From NCBI GenBank assembly GCA_023390115.1, contig JAEWDM010000038.1, forward strand, positions 1-64,000: a stretch of DNA of 64,000 nucleotides, read 5' to 3'. This DNA is from Bacillota bacterium. GTDB taxonomy: Bacteria; Bacillota; Clostridia; Acetivibrionales; DSM-27016. Positions 8,631 through 17,947 of this stretch are shown here, one piece after another (position 1 is the first letter of the stretch; each line of letters starts with the position of its first letter). Position numbers and translations under genes: made by a program. Under the pieces are notes generated by a model that saw only the letters and a program-made list of their open reading frames with translations, was not told the DNA's origin and did no database searches.

Positions 8631-9056
8631 GTGAAGAAGGATGATAACATAATAATAAGGGTGGACAGCGACTTTAAGGAAGAGTTCAGGCTATATTTTA
8701 ACAAGGTATCTAAAAAGGTGCTCGGATGGATGGAGGAGGAGCTGGAGAAGGAAAGGCTTCTGAGGCTTCAGCCTGTTATCCAGGGGCTTAAGGGAAACAG
8801 GTATGCCGCAGTTGCCATTGATACGGCAATTAACGATATAGTGTTCTATAAATCTGAGGGGCTGGATGAGGAGGGTATTGAACAAAAGGTAGGTGAAATG
8901 CTGAAGGAGAAATTTGACGTTGGAGGCCGGGCTTCGGAACTTTTTTTTCAGAGGATTTACAGGGAAGTGTACGGCTGCGATGCCGGGCTGCTGTTTAAAC
9001 ACAGGGGCAGCATTACCCGGACTATAAACGATCATGTGAATGGGGGCCAGGTATAA
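8631..9056 (+). CDS. Hypothetical protein in amidoligase/GGCT cluster
   Basis: The product has 141 residues and starts at GTG with GAGAGGG upstream. It is rich in Glu, Lys and Arg and predicted helical. The N-terminal NIIIRVDSDFKEEFRLYF resembles the start of a small DNA- or protein-binding subunit, but no family could be assigned. Its stop overlaps the start of the cyclotransferase gene by one base, so the two are probably translated together. Confidence 0.6.
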   Translation: MKKDDNIIIRVDSDFKEEFRLYFNKVSKKVLGWMEEELEKERLLRLQPVIQGLKGNRYAAVAIDTAINDIVFYKSEGLDEEGIEQKVGEMLKEKFDVGGRASELFFQRIYREVYGCDAGLLFKHRGSITRTINDHVNGGQV

Positions 9057-9454
9057 TGTATGTATTTGTATACGGCTCTCTTATGCGGGGATATTGGAAC
9101 CATCCCCTGCTGGACAATGAGAAATATGCAGGCACAGCGATGGTAAAGGGCTACGGCCTGTACAATGTGGCTTCCTATCCGGGAGTTGTAAGACGGGAAG
9201 GGGCCGGGGTAAGGGGTGAGCTTTACGATGTATGTGATAAGACTCTTGCGGTATTGGATCAGCTGGAGGACGAAGGCGATATGTACATAAGGCGTGCGGT
9301 TACAGCGGAAACCGGTGAAGGGGAGGCGGAGGCCTTTATCTATGTGTGGAATGGAAGCGTAAGAGAGGATGATTATGTCCCTTTGGAGAAGCTGCCATGG
9401 AAGCCTCTGAAAGAGAGAATAGCTTACGGGAAAGGAGAGGATTGTGATGAATGA
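9056..9454 (+). CDS. Gamma-glutamylcyclotransferase-like protein (AIG2/GGCT)
   Basis: The product has 132 residues. It begins MYVFVYGSLMRGYWNH, the conserved YGSL nucleotide-like binding loop of the GGCT/AIG2 fold. It continues with GVRGELYDV and LDQLEDEG, where the second Glu is the expected catalytic acid. Family members release 5-oxoproline from gamma-glutamyl amines. With the nearby amidoligase it could make and break gamma-glutamyl or similar amide links. It overlaps both neighbours by a few bases, so the three genes form one operon. Confidence 0.82.
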   Translation: MYVFVYGSLMRGYWNHPLLDNEKYAGTAMVKGYGLYNVASYPGVVRREGAGVRGELYDVCDKTLAVLDQLEDEGDMYIRRAVTAETGEGEAEAFIYVWNGSVREDDYVPLEKLPWKPLKERIAYGKGEDCDE

Positions 9455-9974
9455 AGAATACAGGATATTTTTTAATACGGCGGATTCAGGGGAGAAGGCT
9501 GTAAAGCCTGAGCTGCCGGTTATACTTGCCCTTAACGGCCTTATATATGAGGCTACGTCGTTAAAGGGCGCTGTGGCCGTCATCGTGAAAGAGGCGGTTA
9601 ATGAGGATTACTTGGATGCCGGAAGCACGGAGACGGAATGGCACCTGCGTGTGCAGGCCGCAAGGAGTCATGTAATGCTTGCCGCAATGACGGACAGGGA
9701 AGCCGTTGTGTGGAGCAGCTCCTATGGAAGGATAATGGAAAACTACTCCGCCGGAGAGGATGATCCCGACTATGAGGATGATTTCACAGGCGAGCCGGAG
9801 AAGATTATTGTTGATGACGATCTGGCCTTTGTGAAGTCATTAGCCGGGCTGGGAACAGTTGGAGTGTGGGTCAGGGATGGCTATGATTTGGAAGCAGGGG
9901 CAAAGGATAGCGGAGCTAAAGAGGAGGGAGGCCGGTATACAAGCATAAGCGACGGCCAGGGGCTGATATTTTAA
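9447..9974 (+). CDS. Hypothetical acidic protein
   Basis: The product has 175 residues, with the start taken at the ATG behind AAAGGAGAGG. It is acidic, with a strongly negative stretch near residues 100-118 (GEDDPDYEDDF). No domain or export signal was seen. It closes the amidoligase/GGCT gene cluster and is followed by a terminator. Confidence 0.55.
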   Translation: MNEEYRIFFNTADSGEKAVKPELPVILALNGLIYEATSLKGAVAVIVKEAVNEDYLDAGSTETEWHLRVQAARSHVMLAAMTDREAVVWSSSYGRIMENYSAGEDDPDYEDDFTGEPEKIIVDDDLAFVKSLAGLGTVGVWVRDGYDLEAGAKDSGAKEEGGRYTSISDGQGLIF

Positions 9975-10011
9975 TTTAATTAAACTAAAAAAGTAACTAA
10001 GCACAATTTGT

Positions 10012-10039
10012 AAAAGGCGCAGGCGGAATGCGCTTTTTT
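10012..10039 (+). terminator. Rho-independent terminator before the Tad/T4SS block
   Basis: GGCGCA (10016-10021) pairs with TGCGC (10029-10033). Four A residues precede the stem and six T residues follow. It separates the amidoligase cluster from the secretion genes. Confidence 0.65.
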
Positions 10040-10074
10040 CTTTGCTCAAATTTACTATGGAGAGGGGTATTTAA

Positions 10075-10533
10075 ATGAGGAACATTTTAAAAGGAAGAAA
10101 ATTGCTGCTTTTTGCTGGTATAATGATAACACTGGTTCTATACGCCGTCCCCGCCTTTGCGGCAGACAGTATATGGGATGAGCTTGAGACATATACCAGT
10201 GATCCGGCCCTGCAGAAGGAGGCGGCGATGACGGTAGCTCCGGTTATAAGGTTCGCGTTTTTCATTTTTGCTGTGCTGGCTACACTGGGGGCCGTGATTG
10301 TGGCCTTCAGGATACTGGTGCAGGCATTAAAAGTAAGAAAGGGCAAGGAATCTTTTGAGAAGAGGTGGATACTGGAGACGGCAGCGGTGCTGCTCATCTT
10401 TATCATTATAGGCAGCGGTACCTGGGTGCAGTTTTTCAAAACAGGACAGCAACTCATTGTCGATCCTGCAACGGACATTATCAACAAGGAATACGACGGC
10501 AATGACCCGGCGGCTTCAACTACTACAAAATAG
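10075..10533 (+). CDS. Small membrane protein, VirB2/TrbC-like in layout
   Basis: The product has 152 residues. A signal-peptide-like N-terminus (KLLLFAGIMITLVLYAVPAFAA) is followed by two hydrophobic segments around residues 60-85 and 105-120. Length and topology resemble VirB2/TrbC-type pilin subunits, but no diagnostic motif is present. It is the first gene of the secretion block, behind GGAGAGGGG. The alternative is a small inner-membrane scaffold of the Tad complex. Confidence 0.5.
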   Translation: MRNILKGRKLLLFAGIMITLVLYAVPAFAADSIWDELETYTSDPALQKEAAMTVAPVIRFAFFIFAVLATLGAVIVAFRILVQALKVRKGKESFEKRWILETAAVLLIFIIIGSGTWVQFFKTGQQLIVDPATDIINKEYDGNDPAASTTTK

Positions 10534-10547
10534 GGGATGTGATTATT

Positions 10548-10721
10548 GTGATAAGGCTTGATTATGATGTTAAAACGGGTGAAGGGGAAATTCTGTTTCA
10601 CAAAGGTAAGCTATATCCTGTAAAAGCAGAAGAACCTTCTAAAAATCCCGGCAAAGTGATTTTAGTGATTGACAGCGAGATACCGCAAAAAGAAGTTCTT
10701 ATTGAAACTGATATTGAATAA
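10548..10721 (+). CDS. Hypothetical short protein
   Basis: The product has 57 residues with the start at GTG 10548 behind GGGGATG. It looks beta-rich (GEGEILFHKGKLYPV, GKVILVIDSEI). No family was recognised. It lies between two membrane-protein genes of the secretion block. Confidence 0.45.
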   Translation: MIRLDYDVKTGEGEILFHKGKLYPVKAEEPSKNPGKVILVIDSEIPQKEVLIETDIE

Positions 10722-10742
10722 TCAACAAGGTGGAATGCAAAC

Positions 10743-11774
10743 ATGATGGGTACAACTCACTACAGGCTTGGGGCGCTGTATTACATACTGCTGGGAGCTG
10801 CGGCAGGCACAGTCCCCCTGCTTGCCGCCGTTCCGGTAATAGGGGATATCGCAAAGAATGGTATCAGCCTCGCCGGGGTGCTGGTTGCGGCACTGGCCGC
10901 ACTGATGCCGGATATGGACAGCCAGCACAGTAAAATTAACCGTCTTAATCCTGTTACGGGCCTTGCTAATGAGGCTATTGACATGGTAACGAGGATGCTT
11001 GGATTTTGTATCAGGCTTGCCTTGGGGGTAGGATCTGCGTTGTTAATCTTACGTTACTCCCAATGGATAATCGTATGGCTTAAGTCAATAAAATATATAT
11101 CAGAACACGCTGAAGCAATAACATATATTACGGCTGCCATATTGGCATTGTCGGGTATATTTAACGGGCATGCCATATCAGCAATGCCTGTGCTTGGCAG
11201 TATCTACAGAAGGGCGCTGGAATCGGTAAGCAAGGGAAGCAGCCTTTTAAAAAGGGCTGTAATGTTCCTGGCGTACGCGGGCTGCGGGGCAGCCATACTT
11301 ATATATAACTTTAATTATCTGGGGGACGGTGTGGTATACCTTGCAGGACTGCTCCTTATCGCCACAGCCATATTCCCGCACCGTTCCTTTCTGCACAGCA
11401 CAGAGGGCCTTGTGATGTATTCAGTATGTGCCTTTTACCTTGCTGGCAAGCTGGGATATGCCTATCTGGGAAACGTATTCTTCCTGGGCTACGCAAGCCA
11501 TTTGTACCTTGCTGACATGTTTACAAGGGAAGGTATTCCCCTGTCGGTAATACCTATGATACTTAAAAAAGCAGGTATTCACAAGGTACTAAAAAAATAC
11601 GCTGTATACAGGGCTGCTTACGGGGTGCTGGACATAAGGCTGAGGCTTCCGCTGTCAAGCACGGGCAGCAAGTCAGGGGACAGGCTTGAGGGTGGCTATG
11701 TGCTGCTGCTCCTTATTGCCTGTGCCACTGCCTTTTTAATCTCCGGCGCAGGTATAAGGATAGCCATATTATGA
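10743..11774 (+). CDS. YdjM/DUF457-type membrane-bound metal-dependent hydrolase
   Basis: The product has 343 residues with about eight hydrophobic segments. Family motifs are visible: GTTHYRLGALYY at the start, LMPDMDSQHSK near residue 60, FPHRSFLHS near residue 216 and YASHLYLADMFT near residue 252. The conserved His and Asp residues lie in these loops. The family is related to membrane-bound hydrolases of unknown substrate. An association with the secretion block is suggested only by its position. Confidence 0.75.
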   Translation: MMGTTHYRLGALYYILLGAAAGTVPLLAAVPVIGDIAKNGISLAGVLVAALAALMPDMDSQHSKINRLNPVTGLANEAIDMVTRMLGFCIRLALGVGSALLILRYSQWIIVWLKSIKYISEHAEAITYITAAILALSGIFNGHAISAMPVLGSIYRRALESVSKGSSLLKRAVMFLAYAGCGAAILIYNFNYLGDGVVYLAGLLLIATAIFPHRSFLHSTEGLVMYSVCAFYLAGKLGYAYLGNVFFLGYASHLYLADMFTREGIPLSVIPMILKKAGIHKVLKKYAVYRAAYGVLDIRLRLPLSSTGSKSGDRLEGGYVLLLLIACATAFLISGAGIRIAIL

Positions 11775-11797
11775 AATGCGGGGAGAGGTGTAAATAG

Positions 11798-13822
11798 GTG
11801 ATTTTCCATATAATAGTTAAAGAAAAATCCCTCGACAGGGAATTTGTGAGGCAGCTTGAGGCGGACGGGCATGAGGTGGAGGTGAGCTGCAGCTTTAAGG
11901 ACGCAATGGTCAGAATAACCTCTGCGGGGCTTAAGAAAAATTTATATTTAACAATGGACATTAAAGAAAAGATACACATACCCGACTACATAATTGCATC
12001 TGAAAATGCCCTGGAGGATTGCGGAGCTGTTGAGGAAGAGGACGGCAAATACAGACTGCTGGAGGAGTACATGGAAAAGCTGAGGGACAACATGCCTGAG
12101 GCGAAAATATTCCTCCAGATGGATACTTCACCTCCCGGTACCTTCCGGGAGAAATGCAGCGGTATGAATATTGTGGTACAAAAGGGGCAGACGATAAACC
12201 TGAATATAGGGGGCGGTGCAGAGCAGGTGGAGCATACTGCTTCTCCGGCTCCGGCACTGGCAGAGGCAGAAAGCGCAGTGAAGAAAAGAGTGCTGCTTGC
12301 CCTGCCTGATAGGCTGGAGGAAATGGCAGCAGCTATTGGTGGTATAGAAATTGTGGGAAGGGCAGGCACCAAGTCCGAGGCAGTACGGCTGGCAGGTGAG
12401 CTGAGGCCTGACATAATAGTACTGGCGTCGGAGCTTCCGGGGGATGAGGGAATAAGCTATGTCGCTGAAAATACAGGTATGGAAACAAGGATAATAATGC
12501 TTATGACCAAAAGCCTGAATGACCTCATAGTCGGCAAGCTGGAGAGAATGGGAGGAGTAGAGTTTGCCGACGAAATCTCTAAGGAGGCTGTCAAAAGGCT
12601 GATATTTAAGGATGTGCTTTCCGTCAGCAAGGAAGACGCAGGCCAAACTGAGAGCGCCCCGCCAATACATCCACCAGCACGCAGGGTGAGAAAAGCAAAG
12701 CAGCTCAACATAGGAAGCGGCAAAAGCATATTAAACGGGATAATGGATGCTGCGGCAAATGGGGCAGGGCAGACAATACAGACGTTTATGGAGGCAGGCA
12801 GGGGAGCTGCAAGGGCTGCTAAGGAAATCAAGCCTTCGGGTAAAGGCATGGGGATAAGGCGGTTCATAGGCAACAGGGATGAAGTTCCAGAGAAGGAAGC
12901 AGAGGATATACCTCAAGATATACAAAAGAGTGAAGGAAAAATACAACAGAATAGCAGGGCGGAATATTCCACATCCAAGGATGTGGATTTTTATATGCCC
13001 AATAGTCGGCTGATAGCTGTTGTATCGGGGGCCGGGCATTCGGGGAAAACAACCGTGGCTGCAGAGCTTGCATATATGGCTTCAGCCAAAAAGGTATCTT
13101 GTGCGCTCGTTGATATGGACTTAAAGCAGTTCGGAGTAAGCCACCGGTTTGATATTAAGGAAAAGAAAATACGTCAGAGCTTGAAATATCCGGGCTACAA
13201 CAAATTCAACATGCTGTTTAACGCACTGAATGAGACAGATATTGATTCGCTCCCGGATACGGCATACCAGGAAAACAAACACCTTTCTGTATATACGGGC
13301 GATGAAGGGGAGATAAATCCCGTACCTCGGACTGAGGATGTGCTGAAACTGTTTGACAGGCTGAAGAGCATATACAATGTGACCATAGCGGATACGGGAG
13401 AATATGACGCTTTGGTGCACAGAACGGTTTCCATAGCTGATACCGTTCTGTTTGTCCATGATTTAAGCCCTTCGGGTATACGTAAAAATGAAAGGCTTCT
13501 GTTGGAGTTGTCCAGGGTATCAAATCTAAAAAAGTTTTATCTTTTAGTAAACCGTGCGGAAGATATACATGGGATAACTGTCAGGGAGCTGGTTGACTAC
13601 TACAAGGAGGACGGTATAGCCTTCAGAGATGTGTTTACTGTACCAGTGGACAGCAGGGCCTGCCTGGAGAGCGAATGGGGAATGAAACCTGTATCTCTTT
13701 CAAAGCATGCTTCACAGGATATTAAGGATAGCTTTGAGAGAGCTTATGCAGGGCTGCTTGGCGGGCAAATATCGCAGGATAGTAAGGATAGTAAAAAGAA
13801 AAAAAGATTCTGGAATAAATGA
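11798..13822 (+). CDS. CpaE-like protein: receiver-like domain plus ParA/MinD ATPase
   Basis: The product has 674 residues and starts at GTG. The N-terminal 150 residues are of unknown fold. Residues about 165-270 look like a degenerate response-regulator receiver (RPDIIVLASELPGDEGISYV), as in CpaE of Tad systems. A variable linker follows, then an ATPase domain from about residue 405 (VVSGAGHSGKTTVAAELAY, VDMDLKQFG, IADTGEYD). The Walker A retains the P-loop lysine, but the MinD-type signature lysine is replaced by Ala (GAGHSGKTT). CpaE places Tad machinery at the membrane or pole. A second ATPase with the opposite defect lies at 14777. Confidence 0.75.
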   Translation: MIFHIIVKEKSLDREFVRQLEADGHEVEVSCSFKDAMVRITSAGLKKNLYLTMDIKEKIHIPDYIIASENALEDCGAVEEEDGKYRLLEEYMEKLRDNMPEAKIFLQMDTSPPGTFREKCSGMNIVVQKGQTINLNIGGGAEQVEHTASPAPALAEAESAVKKRVLLALPDRLEEMAAAIGGIEIVGRAGTKSEAVRLAGELRPDIIVLASELPGDEGISYVAENTGMETRIIMLMTKSLNDLIVGKLERMGGVEFADEISKEAVKRLIFKDVLSVSKEDAGQTESAPPIHPPARRVRKAKQLNIGSGKSILNGIMDAAANGAGQTIQTFMEAGRGAARAAKEIKPSGKGMGIRRFIGNRDEVPEKEAEDIPQDIQKSEGKIQQNSRAEYSTSKDVDFYMPNSRLIAVVSGAGHSGKTTVAAELAYMASAKKVSCALVDMDLKQFGVSHRFDIKEKKIRQSLKYPGYNKFNMLFNALNETDIDSLPDTAYQENKHLSVYTGDEGEINPVPRTEDVLKLFDRLKSIYNVTIADTGEYDALVHRTVSIADTVLFVHDLSPSGIRKNERLLLELSRVSNLKKFYLLVNRAEDIHGITVRELVDYYKEDGIAFRDVFTVPVDSRACLESEWGMKPVSLSKHASQDIKDSFERAYAGLLGGQISQDSKDSKKKKRFWNK

Positions 13823-13846
13823 AATAAATAAGGGAGGAGCGACAGG

Positions 13847-14767
13847 ATGAGGTTTTTAAGGAACAAGATAGTTATATTTGTGCTGTGTTCAGTGATGGCA
13901 CTTTTGCTTGCGTTTGTGGCAATACCGGCACAGGTGGGAAAGACACGGGAGACTGAAAAGATCATACGGGTTTCTGGCAGCATACCTGCAAACACATTAA
14001 TAACCGCGAAGATGCTTAAGGAGGCGGAGGTGGGGAGGTACAACCTTCCCAAGGACATTATACGGGACAGGGACGGCATCGTGGGGAAGTATTCTGCGGT
14101 TGCTCTCACACCCTCTGATAACCTGATCCCGGAAAAGTTTACGGATAAAAAGGCGATGGAGGACGAATTCCTTTATTCCGTTGATAACAGGGGCGCGGTA
14201 TCAGTAACTGTAAAGTCACTTGCGGCAGGTCTGTCCGGGAAGCTGCTGCCGGGGGACGTGGTTTCAGTATTGGTGTATTCAAAGGAGGAGACGGATGCTC
14301 AGCCGGGATATACTACGGCAAAAGGAGTGGTAAAGGAATATGCCAACCTTGAGTTTGTGGAGGTCGGGGCGGTAACAAACAATAAGGCCGAGGACACCGA
14401 TGTTGTAAAGAGCAAGCAGGATAAAAGCTCGTCAGACACAATAATACCCAACACAGTAACACTGCTTGTGACGAAGCAGCAGGCAAAGGATCTCATTGAC
14501 GCCGAGAACAGCGGAGTGATACATATACTGTTCAGGGGCAGGGGAGAGGCTGCAAAAAATCTGCTTGGACAGGCTGGCGGGAAGGATGCTAATAGCACCG
14601 CACAGGAGGCTGAGGCCGAAACAGTTCCGGAGAAGGCACCAGATGCCGGTACACAGGTCCAGAATGAAAAGACGGGAACCCAACAGCCTCAGCAGCCCCA
14701 GCAAACAGTCCAGCCTTCAAACGGGCAGCAAGGGAAAAATACGGGTACAGGCTTTAATTTACGATAA
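13847..14767 (+). CDS. cpaB: CpaB/RcpC-like pilus assembly protein
   Basis: The product has 306 residues. An N-terminal membrane anchor (IVIFVLCSVMALLLAFVAIP) is followed by a SAF domain (IPANTLITAKMLKEAEV, then AVALTPSDNLIPEKF). A segment like the CpaB core comes next (AVSVTVKSLAAGLSGKLLPGDVVSVLV). The last 75 residues form a Glu/Gln/Pro-rich tail. CpaB sits outside the membrane and supports pilus assembly. GGGAGGAG precedes the ATG. The gene lies between two CpaE-like genes, as expected for a Tad cluster. Confidence 0.82.
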   Translation: MRFLRNKIVIFVLCSVMALLLAFVAIPAQVGKTRETEKIIRVSGSIPANTLITAKMLKEAEVGRYNLPKDIIRDRDGIVGKYSAVALTPSDNLIPEKFTDKKAMEDEFLYSVDNRGAVSVTVKSLAAGLSGKLLPGDVVSVLVYSKEETDAQPGYTTAKGVVKEYANLEFVEVGAVTNNKAEDTDVVKSKQDKSSSDTIIPNTVTLLVTKQQAKDLIDAENSGVIHILFRGRGEAAKNLLGQAGGKDANSTAQEAEAETVPEKAPDAGTQVQNEKTGTQQPQQPQQTVQPSNGQQGKNTGTGFNLR

Positions 14768-14776
14768 AGGAGTGGG

Positions 14777-15514
14777 GTGAGGAGCTTGGTTATAGCAGTA
14801 TGGGGAAAGAACGGATCGGGCAGAAGTACGGTAGCATCAAACCTGGCCGTGTGCCTTGCCGGTAAAGGCTACCTTGTTGCCCTTGTTGGAGCAAGCAAGG
14901 CCTACGGTTCGATACAGCATTACCTGGGCATGGAAGTACTGGAGGAAAAGAGCATTAAGAAGGCACTTGAGGCAGTTAACGAGGATGACATGGTAAAGAG
15001 CTTTGTGCAGCATAAAAGGCTGAAGGATCTGTTTGTAATGAGCCTCAGCAATACGGAAAACTGCCTGAGGCTCAAAACAGTAAAGGAGGAGGAAGGAAAA
15101 AGCCTGCTTATAAATACAAAGGATAAATTCAACTATTACATAATAGACTGCACCGAATCCTTCGGAGATACCCTTACCACTCTTGGCTGCAGGTATGCCG
15201 ACAGGGTTGTGGAGGTGATCAGGCCGTCGATACAGGCGGCAGCCTTCAGAGCGGCGCACAGGGAGCTGATTGACGGGCTTAAGCTTGCGCCCAAGCTTAT
15301 ACCGGTCGCAAACAATAATAAGAACCTTATAGATATTAATGAGCTTGAGCAGAAGCTTAAGCTCAAGTTTACCGGCATTCTTCCCTACTCAAGGAGCGTG
15401 GAAAGGTCGGAAGGAACGGGCGAGCCTGTATGCCTTTCGGGAGCTGTTACCAGAGCAGACAGGGAATATATAAAGGAAATACGGAAGATAGCGGCATTGC
15501 TTGAAGCTAAATAA
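14777..15514 (+). CDS. CpaE/MinD-like ATPase with altered Walker A
   Basis: The product has 245 residues and starts at GTG behind AAAGGAG. The fold is ParA/MinD-like: VIAVWGKNGSGRSTVASNLA at residues 5-24, a DCTESFGDT Walker-B-like region near residue 118, and VIRPSIQAAA. The usual GK(T/S) lysine of Walker A is replaced by arginine (GSGRST), while the first signature lysine (GK) is kept. It may bind nucleotide but hydrolyse it differently. It lies directly upstream of the CpaF motor gene, 16 bases away. Confidence 0.7.
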   Translation: MRSLVIAVWGKNGSGRSTVASNLAVCLAGKGYLVALVGASKAYGSIQHYLGMEVLEEKSIKKALEAVNEDDMVKSFVQHKRLKDLFVMSLSNTENCLRLKTVKEEEGKSLLINTKDKFNYYIIDCTESFGDTLTTLGCRYADRVVEVIRPSIQAAAFRAAHRELIDGLKLAPKLIPVANNNKNLIDINELEQKLKLKFTGILPYSRSVERSEGTGEPVCLSGAVTRADREYIKEIRKIAALLEAK

Positions 15515-15530
15515 GGAGGGAGAAGAATAA

Positions 15531-16979
15531 ATGGAGGAAATAAACTTAGATCAGGTGATATATGAGGCAAACAAGGAAGGGGGTGATGACGAGCTTAATC
15601 CTTCGGGAAGTAAGCTGGATAGTAAGTCTTATGAGGAAGTGCTTAATATTATTAAGGAGCTGGTGAGTACAAACCACGCGGGGGAGCTTGCAACCGTGTT
15701 GGAGGATCAGAAGGCCCAGGCGGTTATAAAAGGGCTGATAAGCAAGTATGTCCGTGAAAACAGTATAAGCGTAAGCGATATGGCTAGTCATGCAGCTCTG
15801 GTAGACAAAATTTACGAGGATATGGCCGGCTTCGCTTTTATAGGAGCTTACCTGTATGACGATGAGGTGGAAGAAATAAACGGTAATTCATGGATCGACA
15901 TTGAAGTCGTAACACCGACGGGCTGGAGGAAAATTTCCGAACGCTTCATATCTCCTCAAAACAGTATTGACGTGGTAAAAAAAATGATGCGGCTGGGAGG
16001 AATCACAATGGATGACCAGAAGCCCACCGCCGACAGTTATATTACAAAGGGAGTAAGAATTTCCGCTATCATTCCCCCGTGCGTCGATAAGGACACCGGG
16101 GCTGTGTTCTCAATCAGAAAACAGAAAAACACAATCCTTACAAAGCAGCAGATAATTGAATGGGACACTGCCACCGAGGAAGAGCTGGACTTCCTTATAT
16201 TATGCATCACCTTCGGAATCAGTGTGGGAATTGCGGGAGCTACCAGCTCAGGCAAAACCACCGATACAACCTTTTTGCTTTTCAATGTGCCCGATTATAA
16301 AAGGATTTTTTCAATAGAGGATTCAAGGGAGCTTAATTGTATCAAAACCGATGATGAGGGCCGGGTAGTAAACAGGGTTATACACACAAAGACGCGGAGA
16401 GATGAAAAAAACCGTGAAAGGAATGTGGACGAAAGTGTGCTGCTTAGAAGATCCCTGAGATTCCATCCCGACATAATAGTTCCGGCCGAAATGAGGGGGG
16501 AGGAAGCCCTTATAGCACAGGAGGCCGGGAGGACAGGCCACACAATATTAACCAGCTTTCACGCTTCTGATGCACTGGATGCATATACCAGGATACTTAC
16601 AATGTGCATGATGTCAGGTATCAAGCTGTCGGAAAACCTTATGATGAAGCTCATAATCTCCGCGTTTCCCATAATGGTGTTTAAAAAGCAGCTGCCGGAC
16701 AAGACAAGGAAGTATATGAAGATAATCGAGGTGGAGGACTTTGTTGACGGCAGGGTAAAGGGCAGGACGCTCTTTAAGTTTATAGTGACGGGGAAGGAGA
16801 AGGCAGAGGACGGCAAAAGGATAAAAAGGATGCTGGGCTACCACAAAAAGGTCAGGACTATATCCAAACGCCTTGCCAACAGGCTTCTGGAGAACGGCGC
16901 GGATATAGAGTCCATTAAGAGGTTTGCCGAGTTGGACTGGGATCCGGAACGGATTGAGGATGATCAGGAGGACTTGTAA
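15531..16979 (+). CDS. cpaF: CpaF/TadA-type secretion ATPase
   Basis: The product has 482 residues, the usual CpaF length. Features in order are an N-terminal helical domain (residues 1-110), the DDEVEEINGNSW region, the Walker A GATSSGKTTDTTFLL near residue 240, an Asp-box region (IFSIEDSRELNC), and the Walker B-like RFHPDIIVPAEMRGEEA near residue 313. A His-box follows (TGHTILTSFHASDALDA near residue 337). It is a hexameric motor for Tad pili and a close relative of VirB11. In this element it probably takes the place of VirB11. Its stop overlaps the next start (TAATG). Confidence 0.9.
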   Translation: MEEINLDQVIYEANKEGGDDELNPSGSKLDSKSYEEVLNIIKELVSTNHAGELATVLEDQKAQAVIKGLISKYVRENSISVSDMASHAALVDKIYEDMAGFAFIGAYLYDDEVEEINGNSWIDIEVVTPTGWRKISERFISPQNSIDVVKKMMRLGGITMDDQKPTADSYITKGVRISAIIPPCVDKDTGAVFSIRKQKNTILTKQQIIEWDTATEEELDFLILCITFGISVGIAGATSSGKTTDTTFLLFNVPDYKRIFSIEDSRELNCIKTDDEGRVVNRVIHTKTRRDEKNRERNVDESVLLRRSLRFHPDIIVPAEMRGEEALIAQEAGRTGHTILTSFHASDALDAYTRILTMCMMSGIKLSENLMMKLIISAFPIMVFKKQLPDKTRKYMKIIEVEDFVDGRVKGRTLFKFIVTGKEKAEDGKRIKRMLGYHKKVRTISKRLANRLLENGADIESIKRFAELDWDPERIEDDQEDL

Positions 16980-17917
16980 TGATTAACATCTTGAATGTAA
17001 TTCTGTTTATACTGCTGGAGGCGATGCTGCTTGTGCTCTTCCGGATATCTCCGAAGAGCCTGTACGGCTCCGCCTTAAAAGCGCGGATAAGAAGCCCTGA
17101 AAAGGACTACAGGCAGGTAAGGAGAGCAATGCTGGTTCCAAGAAAGCTTAACTTCCTGCAAAAGCACAGGGAGGAGGCAGTTGAAGTTCTAAAGCAGGGC
17201 AGCTCCAGGCTGGATTATGACACATATATAAGGCTTGTCGTGGTATGCTCCGCCGTGGGCTTCGGTATAGGCCTTGCCTTCAACAACATACTCATGTCGC
17301 TTATACTGGCTGCCGGACTGGCCTATGCCCCGGTGCAGTATCTGAAGTTCAGGCAGATAGGCAATGTTGTAGCATTAAATGACCAGCTGGAGTCGGCGCT
17401 TAATATAATAAGCAACTCATATATACAGGGCGATGACATTATACAGGCTGTAAGGGAGAATATAGGCAGGGTAGAGGGGCCTTTGCAGGTTGTGCTGAAG
17501 GATTTTCTTGTGGACACACAGTTTATTGACGCAAATCTAAAGAAGGCTATTTTACGTATGAAGGGCAAGAGCAAGATAAACAACAGGTATTTCCGGCAGT
17601 GGTGTGACCACCTCATAATGTGCCAAAGGGATAGAGAGCTTAAATCCACCCTGCTGCCCATAATGGAAGAAATGTCCGACACGAAGAAGATGCAGGCTGA
17701 GCTGGACACAATGATGTACAGGATATATAAGGATTTTGCAAGCGTGGTTGGGGTGGTGGCGGCAAGTATACCCATGATGAGGTTGATAAATAAGGAATGG
17801 TATGACTTCCTTGTAAGTACCTTCCCCGGCAAGCTGATTATGGCGATAACCTGTGCTGTAATACTATTTGCAACTGCATACGTCATAAAGACAAACAAGC
17901 CTGTAAGCATATCTTAA
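16979..17917 (+). CDS. TadB-like inner-membrane platform protein
   Basis: The product has 312 residues. One N-terminal membrane segment is followed by two near residues 82-120 and a type II secretion F-like region (LNDQLESALNIISNSYIQGDDIIQAV). C-terminal membrane segments end the protein. It forms the membrane base of Tad machines together with a TadC-like partner. It is translationally coupled to CpaF by a one-base overlap. Confidence 0.72.
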   Translation: MINILNVILFILLEAMLLVLFRISPKSLYGSALKARIRSPEKDYRQVRRAMLVPRKLNFLQKHREEAVEVLKQGSSRLDYDTYIRLVVVCSAVGFGIGLAFNNILMSLILAAGLAYAPVQYLKFRQIGNVVALNDQLESALNIISNSYIQGDDIIQAVRENIGRVEGPLQVVLKDFLVDTQFIDANLKKAILRMKGKSKINNRYFRQWCDHLIMCQRDRELKSTLLPIMEEMSDTKKMQAELDTMMYRIYKDFASVVGVVAASIPMMRLINKEWYDFLVSTFPGKLIMAITCAVILFATAYVIKTNKPVSIS

Positions 17918-17947
17918 ATACTCTCATATAAAAAATCAAATATAAGG

